Shown one piece after another: positions 43,801 through 49,953 of a stretch of 64,000 nt of DNA (positions are counted from its first letter, which is position 1; each line of letters opens with the position of its first letter). The notes under the pieces were generated by a model. That model did no database searches, was not told the origin of the DNA, and saw nothing but the letters and a program-made list of their open reading frames with translations. The DNA is from a virus. Both the position numbers and the translations under genes were made by a program. The DNA is taken from positions 32,184-96,183 of the IMG/VR virus record IMGVR_UViG_3300018875_000004; one strand, 5' to 3'.

Positions 43801-46274
43801 AAGTCATCATCCGCGATTCCGCTGGAGTCGCCTGGGATCGGCTTGTAATCGAACTCGGCCTCATAGCTCTTGTAAGAGTAATACTTCTTCGCCACAACGC
43901 CGCTGAACCGGCTCAGGTTGTAGGTGTCGTATACGAATCCATTGCCAAGGCGCCAGGATAGTGCCGTACCGCTACCGATATAATCGCCTTTGTCTCCACC
44001 GGAGACGAACAGACTCTTCACATCGCCCTCGTCGTTTTGCTGAACGTTGGCTTTCCAGTTGACTGCGTACTGCAGCTCTTTCTTGTTGACCTGTCCGGTG
44101 ACGGACATCTCTACCTCATAATCTTTTTTCGTCTCCAGCTTGCGCTCCTCTTTGATCGAGAACTCAAACTTCTTCGCCGGATACGCATCGATGTCCACTT
44201 GGAACGGCGATTCGTTATACGTAACATACAAGTCGCCCTTGTACTGGACGCTGTACTGGAAGTTCAATTCTGGATAGATCATGATTGAGTGTTTCTTCTT
44301 CCCGCGCAGACGGGCTGCATACTGGAATGCTTGGACGATGTTTTCCGATTGCGGCTTCTTCACCTGCAGGTCATCCTGATCTCCGATGCCAGAATGAAAT
44401 GCGTAGTTCGGGTCTTCCTCTCCGCTGGTGCGGGTATACATGCTGGTCAGCATACCAGGGCTCTCAATATAGTTCGGATGCTTCTGAATGTCGTCCCACT
44501 GCTCCGGCGAATCCTCAGTAGGAATGTAAATCGAATCATCGGATGTATCGATGCTCATCGTCTGCATGCGCAGCTCAGAGACCTCGACATACAATTGCTG
44601 CTGCAGGTTTCCTGCTTTGCAGGTAATCGTCGCATTGCCGTTTGCGATCGCTTCGAAGGAAAGCTTCCCTTCTTGCTCCATAATGCTCAGGCAGCCGGTC
44701 TGCTGAATATCCCAGCTGATCGCCCGCACCCGGCCGTCATCGTTAACGATCGTTGGATAGATGGTCTTCTTTTCGCCAGGCATCATTAGGACGCTTTGCT
44801 CAGACAAGTGAAGGATCGGTTGCGTCTGTCCAACGATGTTGACGACCGCTTCGGCTTCGTTATCGTAGACCGCTGCTTTGATTTTTACCTGACCCGTTCC
44901 ATACCCGCCAATCGTAATCGACCGTCCGGTAGTGACCGGCATCTGAATGAACTCGGCGCCTTCCACGATCGACCATTCAATCTGCGTATCGTCATGCTCC
45001 ATCCCAGGAGACGTGTTCTCGTAATGGACCGCAAGCGCCAGGCTATCGCCCTGAACGGCGGTTACTTCTTCTGGCTGAATATGGAATCGATACAGATGCT
45101 TGGCGTAGACCGGCAGCTTCATCCATGCAAGGTGCTGCTCTCCACTCTTGCTGATTGCGGTCAGCTGCAGTTCTGTGATGCCTGCCATAAACGGCGTAAC
45201 CCGGAACGTGGATTGATCGATGCGTTCTACGGTTGCACTGCTTGTTTCGGCATGAATGATATCCAGATTGAAGGCTGTACCATTGGTATACTCCGGCATA
45301 GCATGGACTTCGAATGCTTGCCCGACATATAGCTGCTCGGCATTCAGGGATGTGCTGATTTTAACCTCCGGACGTTTGACCGTGATCGGGGTTTCAGCAA
45401 CCACACTGCCTGCATACATCAGGCGAACCTCCGTCTGTCCTTCTTTCAATCCTTCAAAGATGATGCGATCAACCTCGATGGAGACGGCTTTCGCCACCTT
45501 CGGGTCAGCGACAATCGCCTGAATCAGTTCGGACTGTACACCCAGCGGGCCTGCATCCACGATGCCGATCGTCACCGGCGTCTGTGTCTTCTCAGTCAGA
45601 ACAATGTGGTCTGCGCTCATCTCGCCGCCGCTGTAATCAATTGCTGGCGCTTCGAAGCCATACACCTTGATAACTTCAACCGGGAGATCAACGCCCAGGA
45701 ACGAGAAGTTCTCAGTAGACAGGAACATAATCACATTCTCTTTGTTGCTGACGACTTCCATGGACAGAATGTCGTAGCTGACCGGAAACTCAATCTCGCT
45801 GTTTCGCTCGATGATTTCCTGCAGATCGGATCGACTGATAGTCATTGCGGTTTCTTCTGTGCCATTGACAGTCGTGTCAATCTGACTGGATGTAATCCAG
45901 CGGGTTTCGACATCGATTGGCTGCGGCGCTGTTCCCTCATACCAAGCATAAACCGGTTCGCTGCCATCTTCCTTGCTCACAGCCACGATGAAGGAATCCC
46001 GGCTCATAATGAAGTACTCTTCGACGATCGTTCCGTCTTCCAGCTTGGCCACTTCTTCTGCCGCCAGCTCTTTCACAGTTTCCGTTGTAACCATGGTTTT
46101 CTCATCGTAGTTTACGTTTCGATATCCGACAAACGATTTTCCTTCGTATGCCTTGTGGTTGTAAGGGCTACCGTCTGGGCGGATCACGCTCGCATAGATG
46201 GCGAACTCAAATGGATGGTTCCATGCCGGAATGATCGTTGCTTTGATTTTGTAATCGAAATTAATGATAGCCAT
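37857..46274 (-). CDS. Giant multidomain adhesin/fibre protein with PA14 and invasin-type Ig domains, 2805 aa
   Basis: Domains in order: N-terminal tail-associated region (1-230); Big_2-like Ig repeats (about 250-600); LamG/TSP-C-like sandwich (about 790-980, ending GSFGMCNISQAVQFHGI); linker and Ig-like domains; a PPC-like domain (about 1585-1690: LLVTAPNGEQFGIKYMNG, GTWKISVFNQG); N-G modules (VVVKVNGTAITGFAMSG); a second LamG-like sandwich (about 1930-2115); a PA14 domain (about 2260-2370: GTYTFYATADDGFRLWIDKK, IKLEWSNPATSRVMI); and two C-terminal Big_1 domains (about 2600-2805). PA14 and LamG domains commonly bind glycans. It is the largest gene here and likely a host-binding fibre. TAATG coupling to the previous gene. 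Confidence 0.78.
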   Translation of the reverse strand: MAIINFDYKIKATIIPAWNHPFEFAIYASVIRPDGSPYNHKAYEGKSFVGYRNVNYDEKTMVTTETVKELAAEEVAKLEDGTIVEEYFIMSRDSFIVAVSKEDGSEPVYAWYEGTAPQPIDVETRWITSSQIDTTVNGTEETAMTISRSDLQEIIERNSEIEFPVSYDILSMEVVSNKENVIMFLSTENFSFLGVDLPVEVIKVYGFEAPAIDYSGGEMSADHIVLTEKTQTPVTIGIVDAGPLGVQSELIQAIVADPKVAKAVSIEVDRIIFEGLKEGQTEVRLMYAGSVVAETPITVKRPEVKISTSLNAEQLYVGQAFEVHAMPEYTNGTAFNLDIIHAETSSATVERIDQSTFRVTPFMAGITELQLTAISKSGEQHLAWMKLPVYAKHLYRFHIQPEEVTAVQGDSLALAVHYENTSPGMEHDDTQIEWSIVEGAEFIQMPVTTGRSITIGGYGTGQVKIKAAVYDNEAEAVVNIVGQTQPILHLSEQSVLMMPGEKKTIYPTIVNDDGRVRAISWDIQQTGCLSIMEQEGKLSFEAIANGNATITCKAGNLQQQLYVEVSELRMQTMSIDTSDDSIYIPTEDSPEQWDDIQKHPNYIESPGMLTSMYTRTSGEEDPNYAFHSGIGDQDDLQVKKPQSENIVQAFQYAARLRGKKKHSIMIYPELNFQYSVQYKGDLYVTYNESPFQVDIDAYPAKKFEFSIKEERKLETKKDYEVEMSVTGQVNKKELQYAVNWKANVQQNDEGDVKSLFVSGGDKGDYIGSGTALSWRLGNGFVYDTYNLSRFSGVVAKKYYSYKSYEAEFDYKPIPGDSSGIADDDLIGLIFKAKDTRNFYMMLIENQERAKNSNRAGDNLDGFNIYTGTPEQWDALSVRGATYSSNETQWRIYSQSMGWKTQHRRIYKVTNGVMKRVNVTDLGGGNGWDFNVKQSMMVRSMGKHVELYVRHNLTDNYTKIFEFDAEWEQGSFGMCNISQAVQFHGIRVREWKEIEGRVPETGYDSYSGIGTKTISSSGKEYVKSKVIAKLSSPSQKYEITEVSGEVTDSSAGSITATVTGAVVVKSNNPANAGEPITAKFTKSGQINITPDNFDLNSAAEVYTNAKEFFKTELAKFKSDHPEMSASSVVPTFTLVKPDPSDAEKDFTQERLLMWESEPEIATIQKDYEHNVFAYEGWVVGQPLTDFVGGKWATYTLTFHDNAGTVNPKYDAWKWQTSGAVNVHHDPSDVLMLKTTEWYKGTFPADIHNEGIVNSEEDSYVEIPPNHEHYIEPYLNTPMPAVYDNVHYLLYKEPIGKQTFTWMYWESQPGVTTRSGSLPVNQLTGKPIIKTDRQNDRVVVKCDEDPRYIPYVTGKEIGYGKVNGKRPFFGDSAGRASMVGVPTDTVYMPDNMVNITGPYIEVSDDRVNYAVDAGTKTVSFSSDFKDAYVWYTDWYTNWQQDDRGFHADLQTTTVISDPVAINPDDQDDYDENVSIETVEVISDNPFVSVWTEQADGSSSGLLGTYYRYPQETENILEKFVVGGSFQLKEQVFTIDEAVTAVNRPGLPATETFIPGSAPVKGTIEALVESEVTTVYVPSGKPILKIASNFMIDTGNKYPDLLVTAPNGEQFGIKYMNGTWSAAGATVADRLSCRQYTYAADTGHAEVMTFTLPIEGTWKISVFNQGQVPTTYMVTTNIASDVRKTLTLSYIPDPDSVVVKVNGTAITGFAMSGKDLIITAPIVNEDVIQVNYNAGGQKINELPMQTDFPMYDVPPYKVLSVSKNDVEIPESTANGYFIDGQTFKIRGSYVTPGVIRIKYGVGEIDNTFDLANDPQLSPEVYLNGAKLDETKYSLNGRELTIDKGLLMPKDWVHVQSYRVTKRFDPRKDNYLGEVKMQRVDPFINFNWGTQSPFTESLTASPFTMMAAIPDQIHFDLNVEMEISYPSSEVIDTSNFTGVWSKFDENVGVDVGDWHGPPEPGYDKVTDLANQSYRSGWYNPAHVDMADYAFEFKVQEINSGDDDMYGAIFRFNPTTKNFYSFEWDANGMDTKGMAIYRNICTNPSQYGTALLTYNKVKLAHLPENWQFGASQINKIKVRVVGQSIKVWTNDVLKFDIVDSAPDALIAGAWGPVTMSQPKTYFWDFSVSKILKETIRKPMSGDKTKSLTETVRTEEMMANDARMIDFFSSELAGFLSAHGFQRSDVSLQYFIKSDRSDYPAHFTTGGVATSSDDAKVAATVLTKPTSTPQQPAWLDYREVNRGYLSPDSSVDVYSPDQPEPYIDPIQPVDEGSPNDGFAINWKGSIYAPVSGTYTFYATADDGFRLWIDKKMIIDKWELQNGITSSGSIDLQGGKWYDFNANYFENEEAASIKLEWSNPATSRVMISPDFFTPRLGYKVNARVKEATPLPWSPMIHNGYYYFKDKEHYLYADKVRHVKTPVDHQLLVQPRPQQGAPLIVRDNEGNLLRKTAFYEEVFNEDGQLIDIQQTLTFKEELTGNGYSKYFLTYRGIDKDSLVVKLNGVTISADKYVFDPEKSSVQFMNNVGNHDIMNFEYSLMYSYFVDYNHDPDNDVAKIVLHPNYDPQKMTDMEIIYEGDAYSPYYRAKEIALNPILTHNHKGFLYLTNKILDTPKSVEISVSPKTLASDGLGKVLLTGKVLDKYNNPIQNKAVDVYRDGNLIYSGPTNRAGEVYVYDKPVPRADMISNYQIICEDLNNQALLNFYAPNVQDRYYLELKTSKAAIQAGKDDQATIYITLRNENWENIAGEQVTIACRNTKGETTTSQAITNSYGQVEFTLSAVDEQQGNIVITASYQMSGETASSFIYLKVIGA

Positions 46275-47716
46275 TAATACTTCTCCTTCGCTAAGTCCAG
46301 CTTGAACGTATAATCATTCCAGACCTTAATATCTGAATCCCAGATGTTCGGCAGATATCCGATGCCGGTCAGATCTTTGCTGATCGTATCCCAGTATCCT
46401 TCATCCCAGTTGAACTTGCCCCACATAACCGGCGCCACCTCATTGATGTAGTTCACCCAGTTAACCAGTTTGTCGGTCGCCTGGCCGTCTTCACCAAACA
46501 TCATTTTGTACAACTCTTCATCTTCTTTATTGTGCAGCTCATGCTTGAAGATGTCTTTAATGATCGAGACAGTGTGCTGCTTGCCTTCGCGGAACGCCTG
46601 AATCATGATGTTGCCGAAGCGATCGACTGCATACATATTCGGCTCAATCTTCTGGCCATCGATTCGGATCGTCCGAGGATCAAGCCCACTGCCTTTGATA
46701 TATAAATTTTTCGTATCATCTTTCCATGTGGCTCGTTTGATTAGATCCAGCTCTCGACCCAGGGCGTGGGTTAGCCCCAGTTCGCTGCTGTTGGCCGGAT
46801 AGCGAAACGCGTCTTTGATGCGCTCTCGGTACCGGGCGTTGCCTTCCAGCGGCAGCCGCTTCACCCCGACAAGCAAACCGAACTCATCGAACGGATTCCA
46901 GACGAGATGCGGCGCTGGCGTGGTGCGAAATCCCTGCCGATTATCGATGTTCTGCACGACGCCCAAGATGGTATCGTATCGCTTGATCGAATACATCGCC
47001 CGGGATTGATAATCGATCAGTACACCCTTCTGCTCCATGTTCAGGAAGAACTCTTTCAGCGTGCTGAGGATAGGTACCTCTTTACGAAGGCTCGGGTCCT
47101 CCTGGTCGTAGATCGTCAGCTCGTCTGATGCAGATATCTGTGGGATCGGATAAATCCAAACCCAGTCCATCATCTTCTCATCCAGCGTATCGATAAACCG
47201 TTGCCGGCGCAGATCGCGCAGGTCAGACATGGCCTTCTCAAACTGCATCCCGAAGTAGTTCAGGAACTTCTGGCCAAGACTGTTTTTCTGCCGGCGCAGC
47301 GTGGTCCACGTTGGGAACTCATCCGCCATGTACTGTGTATATTCTGAATAGTAGTATTCGTTAAGGAATAAGCCGATGATCAGATTCTTACCCGCGAGTG
47401 TCGCCTTCAAGATGCGCTGGTTCTGGTCGCAGTCTGTCTTGACTGGTCGCCAGTTGCTGATACCATCGTGGAAGCAGATCACCGCATGAGCTGCGTCTGA
47501 ATCGCTCAGGCGATTGGAATACGGAATTGTGACTTGCACATCCTCTCCGCTCTCCGAGGTGATCCGATACTGGAGCGGCGTCTTTTCAAAGGAAGCATAG
47601 TCCCGTTCTTCCGTAAACACATTGTCGGTCTGAATGTCTTCCAGAACGCTAAGGGCTGCGGAGAAGGGCTTGTTGCTGCCAAACAGGATGCCGTCGATGT
47701 TTAATGTATAATCCAT
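46274..47716 (-). CDS. Tail-associated protein, 480 aa
   Basis: First gene of its transcription unit. It combines a beta-rich N-terminal domain (MDYTLNIDGILFGSNKPFSA), a helical middle (LGQKFLNYFGMQFEKAMSDL, RQRFIDTLDEKMMDWVWIYP) and a C-terminal region with RTIRIDGQKIEPNMYAVDRF. This resembles baseplate-to-fibre connector proteins of myoviruses in style, but I cannot name a family. AAAGGAGAG lies before the ATG. It is coupled to the 2805-residue protein by a TAATG overlap, so it may attach that fibre to the tail. Confidence 0.65.
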   Translation of the reverse strand: MDYTLNIDGILFGSNKPFSAALSVLEDIQTDNVFTEERDYASFEKTPLQYRITSESGEDVQVTIPYSNRLSDSDAAHAVICFHDGISNWRPVKTDCDQNQRILKATLAGKNLIIGLFLNEYYYSEYTQYMADEFPTWTTLRRQKNSLGQKFLNYFGMQFEKAMSDLRDLRRQRFIDTLDEKMMDWVWIYPIPQISASDELTIYDQEDPSLRKEVPILSTLKEFFLNMEQKGVLIDYQSRAMYSIKRYDTILGVVQNIDNRQGFRTTPAPHLVWNPFDEFGLLVGVKRLPLEGNARYRERIKDAFRYPANSSELGLTHALGRELDLIKRATWKDDTKNLYIKGSGLDPRTIRIDGQKIEPNMYAVDRFGNIMIQAFREGKQHTVSIIKDIFKHELHNKEDEELYKMMFGEDGQATDKLVNWVNYINEVAPVMWGKFNWDEGYWDTISKDLTGIGYLPNIWDSDIKVWNDYTFKLDLAKEKY

Positions 47717-47732
47717 ATCGTCTCTCCTTTCT

Positions 47733-47748
47733 TTGTAATGCGTTACAT
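47733..47748. promoter_or_regulatory. Palindrome downstream of a -10, operator candidate (site 5)
   Basis: TTGTAATGCGTTACAT lies 6 nt after the TATAAT at 47755-47760 and 16 nt before the start codon of the 480-residue gene. The placement matches site 3 at the replication operon, where the motif also sits on the expected transcription start. Confidence 0.62.
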
Positions 47749-47754
47749 TAATAC

Positions 47755-47760
47755 ATTATA
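47755..47760 (-). promoter_or_regulatory. Minus-strand -10 hexamer TATAAT, late promoter candidate
   Basis: A consensus TATAAT on the minus strand in the 84-nt gap after a terminator. No TTGACA-like -35 is present at 16-18 nt, as with the hexamer at 5725. A phage activator or a modified host polymerase may be required. It would drive the 480-, 2805- and 1713-residue genes. Confidence 0.55.
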
Positions 47761-47776
47761 TAGCCTGTTTACATAT

Positions 47777-47810
47777 AAAGAAAGAGTGCATAGCGAATTG
47801 CTACACACTC
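47777..47810 (-). terminator. Terminator overlapping the stop codon of the NlpC/P60-like gene
   Basis: On the minus strand GAGTGTGTAGC pairs along 11 bp (two G-U pairs) with GCTATGCACTC around AATTC, followed by TTTCTTT. The TAG stop of the 47801-48301 gene is within the stem. It closes the adhesin/baseplate transcription unit. Confidence 0.82.
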
Positions 47811-48301
47811 TTTGCAAGGGTATTTTTGATCTGAACAATGTAGGGTGATTTTAGAATATCCACCGGTGTTACATCTTCATCTTCCAGCTGTGGCACCAGG
47901 TTTATTCCGATCGCAGCATAAGCGGCGTCAATCACTTCGGAGCAAATGTACCGGTTCTTGTCATTCAGGGAGACTTCCCATTTCAGGAACCGGCGCAGAA
48001 CGATTTCGATAATGCGCAGCCAATCATATCCCTTTGTGGTTTTGCATTTCTCCTGCAGGAATGTTTGCATCTTCAGCTTCTCTGCTGCAGTCAGGCCGGT
48101 GTTCATCCGATACAGGTCGTAATCGGTATATGGGTTGCTGACGATCCGCATACGCTTGAAGGCATCGATCTCACAGATATGATTCTTTCCGACAGCGATA
48201 GCAACGTGAGAAAACTCCGAATGGAGTATTTCCTTGATAACGGGAGACACGATAAACGTATCTCCTCGCACCATTAGGATATCACCGACTTCGAAGTTCA
48301 T
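47801..48301 (-). CDS. YiiX/YebB-like permuted NlpC/P60 (papain-like) enzyme, 166 aa
   Basis: Pattern of permuted NlpC/P60 proteins: FEVGDILMVRGD at the start, catalytic His32 in SEFSHVAIAVGKNH, Glu44 in ICEIDAFKR, and catalytic Cys120 in NRYICSEVIDAAY. In this order (His before Cys) the family includes amidases and lipid- or peptide-cleaving enzymes. It has no signal peptide or cell-wall-binding domain. The gene is the last of the adhesin unit and starts by TAATG overlap with the preceding gene. It could modify cell envelope or virion proteins; substrate unknown. Confidence 0.75.
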   Translation of the reverse strand: MNFEVGDILMVRGDTFIVSPVIKEILHSEFSHVAIAVGKNHICEIDAFKRMRIVSNPYTDYDLYRMNTGLTAAEKLKMQTFLQEKCKTTKGYDWLRIIEIVLRRFLKWEVSLNDKNRYICSEVIDAAYAAIGINLVPQLEDEDVTPVDILKSPYIVQIKNTLAKSV

Positions 48302-48747
48302 TATACTTCTCCGATGGTGTTCTTTTTCCGATTGATGTGTTCTGCGCGGTTCTGCAGGAACTCAGCCGATTTGACTTGAGCATAGCCCATGTAATCAAAC
48401 AGCCAGTCCTGTTTCGGCGTAGTGCCGTCCGTGATCTGATGATTGCCCAGGATTACCTTCAACGCGTCTTCAACTTCTTGATCTTCTGCTGTCAGACTCA
48501 TGCCGGACAGCTTCTTGTTGGCGATACGCATGAATCCAAACAGGATGAACTCCAGGGCGGATGTTCCTTGGTTCGGCTCAATCTTCTCGGAAGACATCTC
48601 GAACAACACGTTGGATACGGCGGTTTTCTCATCTTCGGACAGTGTGGCGTATACTTCTGGATTCATTTCGCCGGTTTCAATCTGCCGGCGAATATCCTCC
48701 TCGCGTTTTACTTCGTCAGTTACCAGTGTGAATCGCTCTCTTGCCAT
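48301..48747 (-). CDS. Hypothetical acidic protein, 148 aa
   Basis: Start MARERFTLVTDEVKREEDI at ATG 48747 is preferred; a TTG two codons upstream is possible but only about 4 nt from the GGAG. The protein is helical and acidic (PEVYATLSEDEKTAVSNVLF, AEDQEVEDALKVILGNHQI). No known motif is seen. It is coupled to the NlpC/P60-like gene by TAATG. It might be a chaperone or tail-assembly factor for the neighbouring adhesins, by position only. Confidence 0.6.
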   Translation of the reverse strand: MARERFTLVTDEVKREEDIRRQIETGEMNPEVYATLSEDEKTAVSNVLFEMSSEKIEPNQGTSALEFILFGFMRIANKKLSGMSLTAEDQEVEDALKVILGNHQITDGTTPKQDWLFDYMGYAQVKSAEFLQNRAEHINRKKNTIGEV

Positions 48748-48762
48748 AATCAATCGTCTCCT

Positions 48763-49941
48763 TTAGGACCAGGTAAGTCCGTAGTTTAATAGTTCTGATT
48801 TGTCCGGCATTTCAATTCGCGTCCGGATCTTCGTCCCAGCAGGTGTGCTTCCGCTGAAGTAAAACAGTTCGCCCGGAGTGATGGGCTCCCACGTTGTGCC
48901 ATCATCTCGGGAGATGAAGTATCTGCCAACCTGAATCTCACCTGTGGTCACAGAAGCCATATATTCCTCCGTGACAAGGATAGCCTTGCTCGGAACTGCG
49001 TCAGCGGTTTCTGTTGTGCTTGTAATGATAGCCGCAGGATTGTCTACCGGATTGAGTCCTCTGGCCACATACAGATAATCATAGGTGTTGTTGTAGTAGC
49101 GGGACTGGATATCAAAGTATGCCGAAGCGCCGCCATATCCCTGAGAAAGGTTTGTGTCCTTAACGATCTGGCTTCCATTCAACCAGATATTTGCCACTCC
49201 TAGATTGTTGGAGACGACAAGTTCGAAAGGTTTAGTGGCATCAAAGCTGCCGGCCGGAAGCAATGTGAGGTCGTTTCCTCGCATAACAGACCCATCTGGA
49301 TTTATTTTAATCCTGAAGAATTTCCCTTTGTTTGCTCCGCCTGATACAATAAGCAGCTCAAGGAATCCTGATGGTTGTCCCAGTGTTCTTAGCTTAACGG
49401 TTATGGCAGGATCTGCCCCAAAGGTTTGGGTAAGATGTGCGTTTGATGTCGTCCAGGAAGTGGTAGTCGTTACGGTGGCTGTGCCATCCGCATTAAGTGT
49501 CGTTCTTGCGTCTTTGGTATTAATCCCAGCGGCTGTTGGGTCCACGTCCCCATTCCATTTAATTGTCCATGGTGTGATCCCGGCAAGCTGAGGTGTTACT
49601 TTACCGAGAGCTGTGTCCAGGGTGTAGTTGCTGCTCTGCGCCGTGTCGATCCCGGAGCCATCGAGGAAGTCCTCAAAGATCATGTTCGCCAGCTTGTACC
49701 GCTTAGACTTGGCAATCACATTCAGTCTGGCATTGGCCTTGATGATGTTGACCGCATCCTTGACGATCACGCTGTCAGCCATCTTGACTACGCCTTGAAT
49801 ATATTTTTCTGCCAGATCAATTCGCTCCTTCAGGTTGTGAGCTTGCCCCTCAATACCCGATCCAAGCGTTGTATTGCGAATTTTCTTTTGTTCCGAGACT
49901 GCCTTATTGGCAGTCCCGTAGCTGATAACATCCATGCTCAT
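48763..49941 (-). CDS. Adhesin-like tail protein with LamG-like region, 392 aa
   Basis: Begins MSMDVISYGTANKAVSEQKK, a helical start shared with the 774- and 519-residue neighbours. Then comes a linker module KRYKLANMIFEDFLDGSGID, also present in the 774- and 984-residue proteins. Residues about 165-295 resemble a LamG/concanavalin sandwich (ITVKLRTLGQPSGFLELLI, ASAYFDIQSRYYNNTYDYL). The end YFISRDDGTTWEPITPGELF ... LLNYGLTWS is the shared C-terminal module. AGGAGG precedes the start. Likely receptor-binding or fibre-tip protein. Confidence 0.68.
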   Translation of the reverse strand: MSMDVISYGTANKAVSEQKKIRNTTLGSGIEGQAHNLKERIDLAEKYIQGVVKMADSVIVKDAVNIIKANARLNVIAKSKRYKLANMIFEDFLDGSGIDTAQSSNYTLDTALGKVTPQLAGITPWTIKWNGDVDPTAAGINTKDARTTLNADGTATVTTTTSWTTSNAHLTQTFGADPAITVKLRTLGQPSGFLELLIVSGGANKGKFFRIKINPDGSVMRGNDLTLLPAGSFDATKPFELVVSNNLGVANIWLNGSQIVKDTNLSQGYGGASAYFDIQSRYYNNTYDYLYVARGLNPVDNPAAIITSTTETADAVPSKAILVTEEYMASVTTGEIQVGRYFISRDDGTTWEPITPGELFYFSGSTPAGTKIRTRIEMPDKSELLNYGLTWS

Positions 49942-49953
49942 TTCAAATCCTCC

